From positions 1-59,298 of the forward strand of contig JADFYM010000005.1 of NCBI GenBank assembly GCA_015233035.1: a stretch of 59,298 bases of DNA, read 5' to 3'. Source of the stretch: Magnetococcales bacterium (GTDB taxonomy: Bacteria; Pseudomonadota; Magnetococcia; Magnetococcales; Magnetaquicoccaceae). How positions within the stretch are numbered: the stretch's first letter is position 1; every line of letters starts with the position of its first letter. The notes under the pieces are model-generated. The model did not search any database and was not told where the DNA came from. It saw nothing but the letters and a program-made list of their open reading frames with translations. Below, in pieces: positions 16,130 to 25,449 of this stretch. The position numbers and the translations under genes are program-made.

Positions 16130-17896
16130 ATGACCCTCGATCTCCGTGGTAAATATATCTTTTCCTTCCTTCTGTTAGCCTTTGTTGCCATTCTGACGGC
16201 AGACATTTATCTGGAATATGCTCTGGAAGACTGGTTGGAGTCGCAACTGGTGGCGGAACTGCGTCGTCATGCGAACGTGGGGCGCGTCCTGGTTGAAACG
16301 CGGGAAAAGGCGTTGACCATGGAGGATCTGGACATATTGGCCCACCGCATCGGCCAGGATCCCGATTTGCGCGTCACCCTGATTGCGGCGGATGGGCAGG
16401 TGTTGGGGGATTCGCAACGGGAGGGCAAGGATCTCCGTGCCATGGAAAATCATGCGCAAAGGCCGGAATTTTTGGCCGCCCTGCGCGATGGATTTGGCCA
16501 GGGCAAACATTATTCCGCCACCCTGTCCCAATACATGCTGTATGTGGCGGTGCCGTTTCATCACCCCCAGGGGTTGAGTGGCGTGGTGCGGGTGGCCATG
16601 GTCATGGAAGGTTTGCACTCCGCCAAAGGTCACTTGCGCCTGGCGATTGTGGTGGCGGGTCTCATCGCCATCATGACCTCCGTCTCCCTGAGTGGTTTTG
16701 TCGCCCACTGGGCCACCCGCAGCCAGCGACATCTCATTGCCGGTGCCCGCAATATGGCCCAATCGATTCACGCACCCCGCATTGAGGTCAATGCCAACGA
16801 TGCCCTGGCGGGCCTGGCGGGTTTTCTGAATCTCCTGGCGAAAGAAAAGAGTGAGACCCTGGTCCAGTTGTCCGAACAGCGCGTGCAGATGGACACCGTG
16901 TTGCAAAGCATGAGTGAGGGGTTGATTGCCCTGGATGGCGAGCGGTGCATCACCCTGATGAATCGCTCGGTGTTGGAACTCCTGTACTTGCCACAAGCCG
17001 CCATCGGGCAGACCGTGACCGCTTGTTTGCCCCCTCAGGCCGTGGCCGGACTGGGACTGGATCGGGATCCCCTGCCGATGCAACCATTCAGTGCCGAGTT
17101 TGACCTGGACGGACCCACGACCCGCCGGGTGCTGGGGGTGGTGACCCCTTTGTATGAACAGACGGGTCATGTCATCGTGCTGCGGGATGTGACGGAAAAA
17201 CGCCGTCTGGATCTGATCCGGCGCGACTTTGTCGCCAATGTCTCCCATGAATTGCGCACACCGGTCAGCGTCATCCAGGCCAATGCGCAAACCCTGCTCG
17301 ATGGTGCCCTGAACGATCAACGCTACAGTCGGGTGTTGATCGATGCCATGGAACGCAATGCCAGTCGTCTGGGCCGCATTATTTCGGACCTGCTGGATCT
17401 CTCCCGCCTGGAGGCGGATCAATTTTTTATGGAACGGCACCCTCTCCTCTTGTTGCCCATCGTGCAGGAGGTGGTGGAACTGGTGCGGGTGGAGGCCAAT
17501 CGTAAACAGATTGTCGTGCAGGTGGCGGTCGCGTCGGATGCACCCATCCAGGCCGATGCCGAGGCGTTGCGGCGCATCCTGACCAATCTGCTCGACAATG
17601 CGGTCAAATATATTCCCAATCAATCCCAGATTATCGTGCGCACCCGCACCTACCAGGGGCGGTTGCGTCTGGAAGTGGTGGACAATGGACCGGGTATCGC
17701 ACCCCCGCACCGGGATCGTCTGTTCGAGCGATTTTATCGGGTGGATTCCGGTCGTTCCCGCAAGATGGGCGGCACGGGACTGGGGCTTGCCATTGTCAAA
17801 CATCTGGCCGAAAAGATGGGGGAAACAGTCGGCATGGAGGCCGTCGAACCCCAGGGCTCCCTCTTCTGGGTCACCTTGTCCCATCCGCCTGCCTGA
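16130..17896 (+). CDS. phoR: PhoR-like phosphate sensor histidine kinase
   Basis: Membrane sensor kinase that would phosphorylate PhoB, 588 residues. Order of parts: TM1 (about 9-28), a periplasmic segment of about 135 residues, TM2 (about 168-195), a HAMP/linker, a PAS domain (about 250-355, starting QMDTVLQSMSEGLIALDG), then HisKA with phospho-acceptor H373 in VSHELRTPVS. The ATPase boxes are NLLDNAVKY, VVDNGPGI and GGTGLGLAIVKHL. The large periplasmic domain differs from the short-loop E. coli PhoR but is common in other phyla. The PhoR call rests on the pit-DUF47-kinase-PhoB context. The MITE at 17976-18106 separates it from phoB. Confidence 0.88.
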   Translation: MTLDLRGKYIFSFLLLAFVAILTADIYLEYALEDWLESQLVAELRRHANVGRVLVETREKALTMEDLDILAHRIGQDPDLRVTLIAADGQVLGDSQREGKDLRAMENHAQRPEFLAALRDGFGQGKHYSATLSQYMLYVAVPFHHPQGLSGVVRVAMVMEGLHSAKGHLRLAIVVAGLIAIMTSVSLSGFVAHWATRSQRHLIAGARNMAQSIHAPRIEVNANDALAGLAGFLNLLAKEKSETLVQLSEQRVQMDTVLQSMSEGLIALDGERCITLMNRSVLELLYLPQAAIGQTVTACLPPQAVAGLGLDRDPLPMQPFSAEFDLDGPTTRRVLGVVTPLYEQTGHVIVLRDVTEKRRLDLIRRDFVANVSHELRTPVSVIQANAQTLLDGALNDQRYSRVLIDAMERNASRLGRIISDLLDLSRLEADQFFMERHPLLLLPIVQEVVELVRVEANRKQIVVQVAVASDAPIQADAEALRRILTNLLDNAVKYIPNQSQIIVRTRTYQGRLRLEVVDNGPGIAPPHRDRLFERFYRVDSGRSRKMGGTGLGLAIVKHLAEKMGETVGMEAVEPQGSLFWVTLSHPPA

Positions 17897-17975
17897 AGCG
17901 AATACCAGCCAAAAAATGATCCTGCCTTCGGCTTGACTTGCTGTTTGGCCTCTGAATGAGGGAGAATGCCGTGTC

Positions 17976-18106
17976 GGCCTTCACGAACCCTCCTGGATGC
18001 CCGCCTTCGCGGGCATGACGGGAATGGGTATGACACGAAATTCGCTCGTCATTCCCGCGCAAGCGGGAATCCAGAGTTCGGCATGGACGAAACGATGATC
18101 AAGGCC
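17976..18106. mobile_element. MITE-like element, family B, copy 2
   Basis: A 131-bp copy with an intact right end (GAAACGATGATCAAGGCC) and a deletion of about 15 bp just inside the left end, where GGCCTT joins directly to CACGAACCC. The possible target duplication is weak (5 of 8). It splits phoR from phoB and explains most of the 270-bp gap between them. Confidence 0.8.
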
Positions 18107-18166
18107 ACCCCGTCAGACACTGGGATTGCTCACTTTTCCGTTGCAGCGCAGGGATAACGACCCGAA

Positions 18167-18928
18167 ATGGCCGATATTTTAATCATTGAGGACGAGGAAG
18201 ATCTGTTGATGACCCTGGAATATAACCTGAAAAATGAGGGATATCAGGTTTATCCGTTTCCCAGTGGCGAGGAGGGGCTGGATTGGGCCATTCAGCAGGG
18301 CCCGCCGGACCTGGTCATACTGGACATCATGTTGCCCGGCATGTCTGGCATAGAAGTCTGTCACCGTCTGCGCACCCACGCCCGGACCCGTGCCACCCCC
18401 ATCCTGTTTCTCAGTGCCAAAGGCGAAGGGGCCGACCGGGTGGTCGGCTTTGAGTTGGGTGCGGACGATTATGTGGTCAAACCGTTTAATGTGCGGGAAC
18501 TGCTGTTGCGTGTGCGGGCCATTTTGCGCCGCAGTGGCGCATCGGCCCAACTGGCAGATGATTCGTTGGTCGAGTTTGGCACCCTCAAGATGGATCGCAA
18601 AAAACATCGGGTTTGGGTGGCGGGACAAGAGCTTTCCCTGACCGCCATGGAGTTCAAACTGCTGGATCTGCTCTTGACCAACAAGGGATGGGTGCAATCC
18701 CGCGACACCTTGTTGACCAAGGTGTGGAATGTACACAACACCACCATTCAGACGCGCACGGTGGATGTCCACGTCAAACGGCTGCGGGAAAAACTGGGCA
18801 GTGTCGGTGAGGCGATTGAGACTGTCCGCAATATTGGCTATCGGTTCCGGGAACACCCGGTCGAAGAGGTCGTTGAGACCGGGCGCAGCATGGGATACCG
18901 GTTCCGGGATCGTGCGCCAGAGGAGTGA
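18167..18928 (+). CDS. phoB: PhoB-like OmpR-family response regulator
   Basis: Transcription factor of the phosphate regulon, 253 residues. The receiver domain has the acidic pair in IIEDEED, phospho-acceptor D53 (VILDIMLPGMSG), the SAK loop (FLSAKGEGADRVVGF) and K in VVKPF. The winged-helix DNA-binding domain (about 133-235) includes LTAMEFKLLDLLLTN, the recognition helix region TIQTRTVDVHVKRLREKLG and the terminal hairpin VRNIGYRFR. The usual end at this hairpin is followed by a second, diverged copy of the last 19 residues (VETGRSMGYRFRD), so the protein is about 20 residues longer than typical PhoB (about 230). Confidence 0.92.
   Translation: MADILIIEDEEDLLMTLEYNLKNEGYQVYPFPSGEEGLDWAIQQGPPDLVILDIMLPGMSGIEVCHRLRTHARTRATPILFLSAKGEGADRVVGFELGADDYVVKPFNVRELLLRVRAILRRSGASAQLADDSLVEFGTLKMDRKKHRVWVAGQELSLTAMEFKLLDLLLTNKGWVQSRDTLLTKVWNVHNTTIQTRTVDVHVKRLREKLGSVGEAIETVRNIGYRFREHPVEEVVETGRSMGYRFRDRAPEE
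18809..18922 (+). repeat. 57-bp tandem duplication inside phoB
   Basis: Two adjacent 57-bp units (18809-18865 and 18866-18922) share about 70% of their bases. They keep frame and encode EAIETVRNIGYRFREHPVE and EVVETGRSMGYRFRDRAPE. The repeated part is the C-terminal hairpin of the DNA-binding wing. The divergence suggests an old duplication that has been retained. Confidence 0.85.
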
Positions 18929-19024
18929 CCGCGATATTCCAGGCACCGCGCGTTTTTAAGGATGATTCTCGAGGGGGATCGTGATAAACTGACACCAGTC
19001 GGAGTTTATCCAGGAGAGTCTGCC

Positions 19025-19288
19025 ATGTCCCATTCCATCGCCTTTGATACGCTTTCCAGCATGAGACGGCTGCGGGAAGCCGGGTTTACCGAGCAGCAGG
19101 CGGAAGTGCAAACGCGCATCATCGCGGAACTGGTCGATGACCGGTTGGCGACCAAGCAGGACTTGAAGGAACTGGAACTGCGCATCGAATTGCGTATGAC
19201 AGCCGAACTGGCCCCCCTCAAGTGGAGTGCAGCGGTGACGGTGGCTGGTATCGTGGCACTGATTCTCAAGACCTTTTTTCCGCACTGA
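19025..19288 (+). CDS. Small coiled-coil membrane protein, DUF1640/CCDC90-like
   Basis: An 87-residue protein of the type FDTLSSMRRLREAGFTEQQAEV, followed by an acidic/basic helix ATKQDLKELELRIELRMTAEL and a C-terminal hydrophobic helix (AVTVAGIVALILKTFF). This layout matches small bacterial DUF1640/CCDC90-like proteins, whose role is unknown; their eukaryotic relatives include the mitochondrial calcium uniporter regulator. The ATG at 19025 has AGGAGA seven bases upstream. The frame is open to 18962, but that part lacks family features. It stands alone between phoB and a convergent hybrid kinase. Confidence 0.8.
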   Translation: MSHSIAFDTLSSMRRLREAGFTEQQAEVQTRIIAELVDDRLATKQDLKELELRIELRMTAELAPLKWSAAVTVAGIVALILKTFFPH

Positions 19289-19322
19289 CACTGCACGGCG
19301 TCTCCCCCCTCGTTCCGTCTGC

Positions 19323-22076
19323 TCAGGCGGGATGCGGCACGTTCGCTATTTCCAATATCTCCGCCAACACCGCCAGGGCGTCGTGTGCCTCCCGGAAATG
19401 ATATTGATCCAGGTGTGCCCCCAACTGTCCCAACTGTTCGTCGATGGACAACGAGACATCCAGCAAAAGCCGACTGAGTTGCTCGAACGTCTCCTGGGCC
19501 TGGGCATCCTGGGCCACCAGATAGCCCGCCAATTGTTGCAGGATGGGGGCAACCTGCTCTTTATCCAGTGGCAGCCGTGGCGGCCGCTCTTGCCGTTCCG
19601 TGCCCACCCCATGCGGCGGCGGCGGCAAGGTTTCAATCGAGGTCAATACCCGTTGCAGAGCCAGGGAAAATGCCCGCAGCAACGGGGACCACGCCTCGCG
19701 TTGTTCATTGCGGATCACCTCTTCCAACTGTTTGGCCGCCGCAAACAGTTCCATGGCGGCCAGGTTGCCCGCAATACCCTTCACGGTATGGACCAGCCGT
19801 TCGGCCTGTTTTTGATCATCCCGTCGCTTGTTGTTGCCCAAAGCCATGAAAAGCTGTCCGGCAGTGGAAGCAAAATCCCGGTGAAACTCCCACAGCAGGG
19901 ACAACAATACCCGTCGATTGCCATGCAATCGCCGCAGGGCGGCAACCAGGTCAATGCCCGGCAGGGTGTCGGGCAGGTCGGGCATCTCTTCCGCCACGGT
20001 CGATGAGGACAGGGGGATCACCCAAGGGGTCGGGGGCCGCTCTCTGGGTTTGATCCAGTGCAGCAGGGCGGCATACAACGCATCATTGTCAATCGGTTTG
20101 GTAATATGCGCATTCATGCCAGACGCCAGGCTCTTCTCCCGATCCCCATCCAACGCATGGGCCGTCATGGCAATAATGGGCAATGTTTGACAACGCCGAT
20201 CTTGCCGAATCAGTTGGGTGGCAGTAATGCCATCCATGATCGGCATCTGAATATCCATCAAGATCGCATCATACTGGGTCTTGCCGACCATCCAGATCGC
20301 TTCCTGGCCATTGTGGGCCTCTTCCACCTGAATGCCGATCTGTTCCAGGATACCCCGTGCCACCTCGCGGTTGATGCTGTTGTCTTCGACCAGCAGCACC
20401 CGGGAACCCCCGATGCGCTGCATGGTGTCCGCAATATCGGTCAGCTCTTCGCGCTTGTGGCGGTGTATTTTGGCATCATGGCGGCCAAAAACTTCCATGA
20501 TGGCGTTGAACAGTTCGGAACTGCCAATGGGTTTTTGCAATAATCTGTCCACGCCCGCCACGCCCGCCTGTTTTTTGAGATCGTCGCTGTGAAAGGCGGT
20601 CAACATGATCATCTTGGGCAGAGGCTGGGGCGGGGAGAGCGGGCGGACAGTGGAGGACGCATCGTCCGCCGATAACAGATGGACAATGTGTTGCACGGTT
20701 TCGAGACCATTCATTTCCGGCATCCGATGATCCACAAACAGCAGATCGAACGGTATCCCCTTCGCGCAGGCGGCCTGCACCTCGGCCAGGGCCTGCCGAC
20801 CGGATTCCACCACAGTGGGGCGGATTTGAAAGCCACGCAAATATTCCCACAGGATGAGTCGGGCGGTTTCATTGTCATCGACCACCAGAATGCGCAGTGC
20901 CTGCAACTCCTTGGGCGGTGTCAACTCGGGGAGGGGGGCGGCTTCCTGAATGCCCATCACCACCGAGAAAAAAAAGATGCTGCCCCGTCCCAGGGTGCTT
21001 TCTGCCTCAATCCGGCCCCCCATCATCTCCACCAGCCGCTTGCAAATGCTCAGTCCCAGTCCGGTACCGCCATGCTTGCGGGTGGTGGAACTGTCGGCCT
21101 GGACAAACGGTTCAAACAGACCCGTCATTTGCTCCTGGGAGAGGCCAATGCCGGTATCGCGTACCGAACAGACCAGGCGCAATTGATCCTGTGTCTTGTC
21201 CATGGCCACGGCACGGACATCAATCTCGCCATTTTCCGTAAACTTGATGGCATTGCTGATCAGGTTGACCAGAATTTGCTCAATGCGGGCATCGTCACCG
21301 ACCAGACAGGTGGGCACCGTGGCCACAATGGACAGATTCAGTTCCACCCCTTTATCGGCTGCCGGTTGCCGAAAGAGATCGCCCAGATTGTCAAACAGGG
21401 CGTGCAGACTGAAAGGCACCGGATCCAGGGCCAGCTTGCCCGCCTCTATCTTGGAAAAATCCAGAATATCGTTGAGAATGCGCAACAATGCCCGTGAGGC
21501 ATGCAATACCTTGGAGAGATGTCCCTCCAGTTTGGGGGAAGGCCGCATGTGGAGGGCCAGGTCCGTCAGGCCGATGATGGCATTCATCGGGGTGCGGATT
21601 TCATGGCTCATGTTGGCCAAAAATTCGCTCTTGGCCCGGTTGGCGGCCTCGGCCTCCTCCTTGGCCTGGTTCAAGTCGTGGGTGCGTTGGGCAACCCGCT
21701 CCTCCAGCAGGAGACTTTCCTGCTCTTTGTCCTGGAGCAGCGTGTGGATCGCGTCATGGATCCAGAGAATTTCCTGACTGGTGCCGGGTTCCGGTTGCAA
21801 CCAGGTGTGGGTCGTCCGGTTGGTGTGCCAGGTGCGCAAGGTGACGGCCAACTGTTGCACGGGGTGCAACAGGGCCCGCAACACCAGCCACACCAGCAGG
21901 GTCAACCCACCGCTGATCAGGCCGATGAGGGTCCACAAGGTGGTTGTGTCGGGCAACAGTCTGGGTTCGCCACCTACCCAGAAGAGCAGCAGGATGAAGA
22001 CCAGGATGACGCCCTGAAAGAGCAGCAGAATACGATTCAACAACCGTTGCGGTACCAGGAGCGGAGGGAGATTCAT
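19323..22076 (-). CDS. Hybrid sensor kinase with two receivers and Hpt domain
   Basis: A 917-residue phosphorelay protein. Two membrane helices at about 16-34 and 47-69 enclose only a short periplasmic loop, so sensing is probably within or near the membrane. A linker and coiled coil (about 113-150) lead to HisKA with H158 ([12 protein letters not shown]) and the ATPase domain ([26 protein letters not shown]). Receiver 1 has D449 in a [10 protein letters not shown] context, receiver 2 D608 ([11 protein letters not shown]), and the Hpt domain H763 ([11 protein letters not shown]). The frame is open upstream through a MITE, but the ATG at 22076 begins the first hydrophobic helix. The input signal and target are unknown. 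It follows the diguanylate cyclase gene on the same strand. Confidence 0.92.
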   Translation of the reverse strand: MNLPPLLVPQRLLNRILLLFQGVILVFILLLFWVGGEPRLLPDTTTLWTLIGLISGGLTLLVWLVLRALLHPVQQLAVTLRTWHTNRTTHTWLQPEPGTSQEILWIHDAIHTLLQDKEQESLLLEERVAQRTHDLNQAKEEAEAANRAKSEFLANMSHEIRTPMNAIIGLTDLALHMRPSPKLEGHLSKVLHASRALLRILNDILDFSKIEAGKLALDPVPFSLHALFDNLGDLFRQPAADKGVELNLSIVATVPTCLVGDDARIEQILVNLISNAIKFTENGEIDVRAVAMDKTQDQLRLVCSVRDTGIGLSQEQMTGLFEPFVQADSSTTRKHGGTGLGLSICKRLVEMMGGRIEAESTLGRGSIFFFSVVMGIQEAAPLPELTPPKELQALRILVVDDNETARLILWEYLRGFQIRPTVVESGRQALAEVQAACAKGIPFDLLFVDHRMPEMNGLETVQHIVHLLSADDASSTVRPLSPPQPLPKMIMLTAFHSDDLKKQAGVAGVDRLLQKPIGSSELFNAIMEVFGRHDAKIHRHKREELTDIADTMQRIGGSRVLLVEDNSINREVARGILEQIGIQVEEAHNGQEAIWMVGKTQYDAILMDIQMPIMDGITATQLIRQDRRCQTLPIIAMTAHALDGDREKSLASGMNAHITKPIDNDALYAALLHWIKPRERPPTPWVIPLSSSTVAEEMPDLPDTLPGIDLVAALRRLHGNRRVLLSLLWEFHRDFASTAGQLFMALGNNKRRDDQKQAERLVHTVKGIAGNLAAMELFAAAKQLEEVIRNEQREAWSPLLRAFSLALQRVLTSIETLPPPPHGVGTERQERPPRLPLDKEQVAPILQQLAGYLVAQDAQAQETFEQLSRLLLDVSLSIDEQLGQLGAHLDQYHFREAHDALAVLAEILEIANVPHPA

Positions 22077-22225
22077 CTGGCAACCTGGGAAAAAATGGCC
22101 AACAACAGGGCCACCAGAAAAAACGGGCCCTGCTCGCCGCCCCAGAAACGGCCGCCAGGATGATCGAGACCAGAAACGGCAACGGGCATTGGGCAATGAC
22201 CTCTTTGACCAGGAAAAAGGGGCGT

Positions 22226-22366
22226 TATACTGCACGCGGTCATAAGCGACACATCCTGCTTTCGTCATTCCCGCGAAAGCGGGAATCCATTTGGCTTGTT
22301 GGACCTCCTGGATTCCCGCCTGCGCGGGAATGACGATACTCGTCAACTGTGACCGTGCGCAGTATA
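22226..22366. mobile_element. MITE-like element, family A, copy 2
   Basis: A 141-bp copy of the element at 13466, with the same imperfect inverted ends and paired ATTCCC-N8-GGGAAT palindromes. Its right end overlaps the 3' end of the diguanylate cyclase gene and provides that gene's last codons and stop. Flanking TA dinucleotides fit TA-targeted insertion. Confidence 0.82.
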
Positions 22367-24127
22367 TGACAACGGCGGTTCTGCTTCGGCCACCGGTTCG
22401 GCCGCCGGTTCGGCTTCCGGTTCGGCTTCCGGTTCGGCCACACAATACCGGTTGCGACCGGTTCGTTTGGCGAGATACAACGCCGCATCGGCGGCCTTTT
22501 GTAACGCCTCTGGATCGGGACCAACCAGGGGATAGATGGCCACGCCCACGCTGATGGTCACCTGCAACCCGTTCACCGCCATCTGTTCCACCCCGGAGCG
22601 CAGCCGTTCCGCCATCCGTTTGGCACCCTCCAGGGAGGTGCTGGGCAGAATGAGGCAAAACTCTTCGCCGCCATAGCGACAGGGAAAGTCCACATCCCGA
22701 CAGGAGCTTTGTATCACATCGGCCACCGCTTGCAACACCCGGTCGCCTTGATCGTGGCCATGCTCGTCGTTGAACCGCTTGAAATGGTCCACATCCAGCA
22801 TCAGCACGGCCATATCCTGCTGATAGCGTTTGGCCCGACTGAATTCATCGTTGATGATTTCGTCCAGACGGCGTCGGTTGTGCAAGCCGGTCAAGGCATC
22901 GGTGTTGGAAAGGGTTCTTAACTGCTTTTCCAGTTGTTTTTCTTCGGTAATATCCCGGAAAAGTGCCGCCGAACCGACCAGGATGTCATCGGGGGTATGG
23001 ATGGTGCTGGCATAGACGCTCAACACCCGATTCTGGTAGAGCACGGTGGAGGGCATGTCCACCCCGGATTGGTCCAGATAGGCGCGCAAATATTCCGGGT
23101 CGTCCAGCAGATTCAAAAACCCCTCGTGCATGATTTGGGCGGCACTCTTTTGCAGCAGGCGTTCCGCCGCCGGGTTGATCAGCACCACCTCGCCTTGCCG
23201 GTCGGTGACCACAATCCCCTCCTGGGCGGCCACAATGATGGTGGTCAGTTTGTCCCGTTCATCTTGCAGCCCGGAGTGGATCCGGTCCAGCTCTTCCGTC
23301 ATGCGATTGAAGGAGGTTCTCATGCGACTGAGTTCATCCACATTCTGGCTGGCCACCCGCTGCTTGAGGTTGCCGTTCGCCACCTGCTCGATGGCCGCCG
23401 TCATTTGGGTGATGGGTCGGATCACCCGGTTGCGTACCACAAAGAAGGAGATCGGCAGCACCACCAACCCCAGGCCGAGCAGAGCCCAGGCCACCTGGTT
23501 GGTCTCTTCGGCAAACCAGGCCTCGTCCCGCTTGCCCGCCTGTTTGACCAGACGTTGTACGTGCTGGCTGACCGCATCCGACAGCCGATCGGTCTCCTCG
23601 CTGGTGGCGGAATCCAGGTCGATGACCATATTGTCCGCCGCATGGGCCATCTCGCGCTCCGAGGCCGGGGTGCCCAATTGGTCGATAAAGCGTTGCAGCG
23701 CGGCCCGGTAACGCACGTCCAGGGCATGGTGCTGCTCTTGCAGGTCGTTCACCTGTTGCAGAATGGGGCGATCCAGCCCCAATCGCTGGAACTGGCCAGG
23801 CAATTGCCGCAAAAGATCTTGCACCAACTGACCTTTTGTCTCGAACATCTGCACATATTTGGTCCGCTGATTCGGATCGGTGCCGCGCAGCAAAATATTT
23901 TTCCAGGCCTGGATCTGGGATTTGGACTGGCATTTAATGTCATCGATCAGATCGATGGTTTGTACCCCCAGGCTGAGTTGTTCACGGTCTTGACGCGCCA
24001 CATCCTGGTTGTCCCGGATGGTCATCAACCCCTTGAAGCCAGCCGCCAGAACACCAAACCAGAGGATGCCGGGCATGACCAGCAGGAGCAGAAAGAGTTT
24101 GGGTTTGGGCAAGGGCTTGTGTGGCAT
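22343..24127 (-). CDS. Membrane diguanylate cyclase (HAMP-PAS-GGDEF)
   Basis: Predicted c-di-GMP synthase, 594 residues. TM1 (about 9-32) and TM2 (about 205-228) flank a helical periplasmic sensor. HAMP ([21 protein letters not shown]), a PAS domain ([20 protein letters not shown]) and GGDEF follow. The active site is GGEEF near residue 486, with an I-site RDVD exactly five residues before it, so feedback inhibition is expected. The ATG at 24127 has AGGA upstream. The C-terminus is odd: a run of EAEP repeats and then YTAHGHS, of which the last residues and the TGA come from the family A MITE. The original end has been replaced. Confidence 0.92.
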   Translation of the reverse strand: MPHKPLPKPKLFLLLLVMPGILWFGVLAAGFKGLMTIRDNQDVARQDREQLSLGVQTIDLIDDIKCQSKSQIQAWKNILLRGTDPNQRTKYVQMFETKGQLVQDLLRQLPGQFQRLGLDRPILQQVNDLQEQHHALDVRYRAALQRFIDQLGTPASEREMAHAADNMVIDLDSATSEETDRLSDAVSQHVQRLVKQAGKRDEAWFAEETNQVAWALLGLGLVVLPISFFVVRNRVIRPITQMTAAIEQVANGNLKQRVASQNVDELSRMRTSFNRMTEELDRIHSGLQDERDKLTTIIVAAQEGIVVTDRQGEVVLINPAAERLLQKSAAQIMHEGFLNLLDDPEYLRAYLDQSGVDMPSTVLYQNRVLSVYASTIHTPDDILVGSAALFRDITEEKQLEKQLRTLSNTDALTGLHNRRRLDEIINDEFSRAKRYQQDMAVLMLDVDHFKRFNDEHGHDQGDRVLQAVADVIQSSCRDVDFPCRYGGEEFCLILPSTSLEGAKRMAERLRSGVEQMAVNGLQVTISVGVAIYPLVGPDPEALQKAADAALYLAKRTGRNRYCVAEPEAEPEAEPAAEPVAEAEPPLSYTAHGHS

Positions 24128-24507
24128 GGGCAGATCCTGAAATTCTTGTAGCGTATGATGCCTCGGTTGTCTTCCCAATTACGCAAAAGGAAGACCATAA
24201 ACGAATCCCCTTGATTGTGAAAATTTTTGTTGGTCAGCACAAGTAAAAAATGAACGATGGCAGATAACCCCGACCGATTTTAATGGATCTGTTGCCATTT
24301 GCAACGAGTTGATTTGCATTGGTGCATGGGGAACACCCATCAGGGCGATGCAGAGGCCGCAGTGTGCGATGAGATTTGTGCCATAATGCGCCGTTGCGTT
24401 ACATTCTGTTGCAGTATAATGATCAAAAAGCGGAACATAAAATCAAGCCCCCCTCCCCGGTGGGGGAGAGGGGCTTGGCTACCGGCATGGGGCGACGTGT
24501 ACACCCC
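24128..24507. other. 380-bp intergenic region without a visible gene
   Basis: This region separates ppk2 (ending at 24508) from the start of the cyclase gene, both on the minus strand. It is moderately AT-rich near 24180-24260, where a promoter for the cyclase would lie. No RNA gene, repeat-family copy or ORF with coding features was recognised apart from the hairpin at 24445-24476. Confidence 0.5.
24445..24476 (-). terminator. Terminator-like hairpin downstream of ppk2
   Basis: A strong GC stem with arms AAGCCCCCCTCCCC and GGGGGAGAGGGGCTT and a very short loop lies about 30 bp past the ppk2 stop. On the minus strand it is followed by a T-rich stretch (TGATTTTATG), so a rho-independent terminator is plausible. 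Confidence 0.55.
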
Positions 24508-25344
24508 TTAATCAATACCGAGTTCTTCGCTGACGGTGCGAATAATGCGCGGGTCATAGTTCAGCAGTTCGGTGTTTTTATCCTGATAATCGATCTGGCT
24601 GAGAAAATAGCGGATACTTTCAATCCGGGCCCGTTTTTTATCGACCGATTTGACAATAGTCCAGGGGCAGCTTTCTGTGGAAGAATAAAAAAACATATCC
24701 TCCTTGGCCTTGGTATAATCCTCCCATTTATTCTGGGATTCCTTGTCCACCGGGCTGAGTTTCCATTGTTTGAGCGGATCGGCCAGGCGGCTGTCAAAGC
24801 GACGTTTTTGTTCCTGCTTGTTCACCGAAAAATAAAACTTGAACAGCAGAATGCCCGAGTTGACCAGCATCCGTTCAAATTCCGGGACGGCACGGAGAAA
24901 TTCACGGACCTCCTCTTTGCTGCAAAAGCCCATGACCCGTTCCACACCGGCGCGGTTATACCAACTGCGGTCACAGAGGACAATTTCGCCCGCCGCAGGC
25001 AAATGTTGGACATAGCGTTGAAAATACCACTGTGTTCTCTCTTCGTCGGTGGGTTTTTCCAAGGCCACCACCCGGCAACTGCGGGGATTCATGTGTTCGA
25101 TAAACCGCTTGATGGTGCCCCCTTTTCCCGAGGCATCCCGCCCTTCAAACAGGGCCACAATGCGCAGGCCATGCTCTTTGACCCAGTTTTGCATTTTGAC
25201 CAGTTCAATGTGCAGGGGGGCAATCTGTTCCAGATAATCGGCTTCTTTCAAACGCTCGACTTTGGGTTGTTCGGCGCGTTTGGCCTTCAGGGATCCCCGG
25301 CCAAGCACCACTTCAGCCGATCCGGCCTCTTTATTGTCCGTCAT
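24508..25344 (-). CDS. ppk2: Polyphosphate kinase 2
   Basis: PPK2-family enzyme that moves phosphate between polyphosphate and nucleotides, 278 residues. The P-loop is FEGRDASGKGGTIKRF, the second nucleotide/Mg site is VLCDRSWYNRAGVERVMGF and the family block KFYFSVNKQEQKRRFDSR follows. It is a one-domain PPK2; direction and nucleotide preference (ADP/ATP or GDP/GTP) cannot be decided here. The ATG has GGGAGA upstream. It lies within 10 kb of the phosphate uptake and PhoRB genes, which fits a role in phosphate storage, but no Pho-box-like array is seen before it. Confidence 0.95.
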   Translation of the reverse strand: MTDNKEAGSAEVVLGRGSLKAKRAEQPKVERLKEADYLEQIAPLHIELVKMQNWVKEHGLRIVALFEGRDASGKGGTIKRFIEHMNPRSCRVVALEKPTDEERTQWYFQRYVQHLPAAGEIVLCDRSWYNRAGVERVMGFCSKEEVREFLRAVPEFERMLVNSGILLFKFYFSVNKQEQKRRFDSRLADPLKQWKLSPVDKESQNKWEDYTKAKEDMFFYSSTESCPWTIVKSVDKKRARIESIRYFLSQIDYQDKNTELLNYDPRIIRTVSEELGID

Positions 25345-25410
25345 TTTTTATCTCCCGATCTTGATGAATACCACTCCATTTTGAGGATCCCAGAGGGAAA
25401 CTTCCCGACC

Positions 25411-25438
25411 ACCAGGGGGATGATCCCCCTGGACCCGC
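25411..25438. repeat. GC-rich hairpin repeat (family C), single module
   Basis: The palindrome CCAGGGGGAT-G-ATCCCCCTGG spans 25412-25432 between the hslU stop and the ppk2 start. It may terminate hslVU transcription. Confidence 0.75.
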
Positions 25439-25449
25439 AAAACCGCATA

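Noticed and set aside
22077-22658. Upstream extension of the hybrid kinase by about 190 residues
   Set aside because: The extension translates the MITE and the antisense of the cyclase end; the ATG at 22076 starts the first membrane helix.
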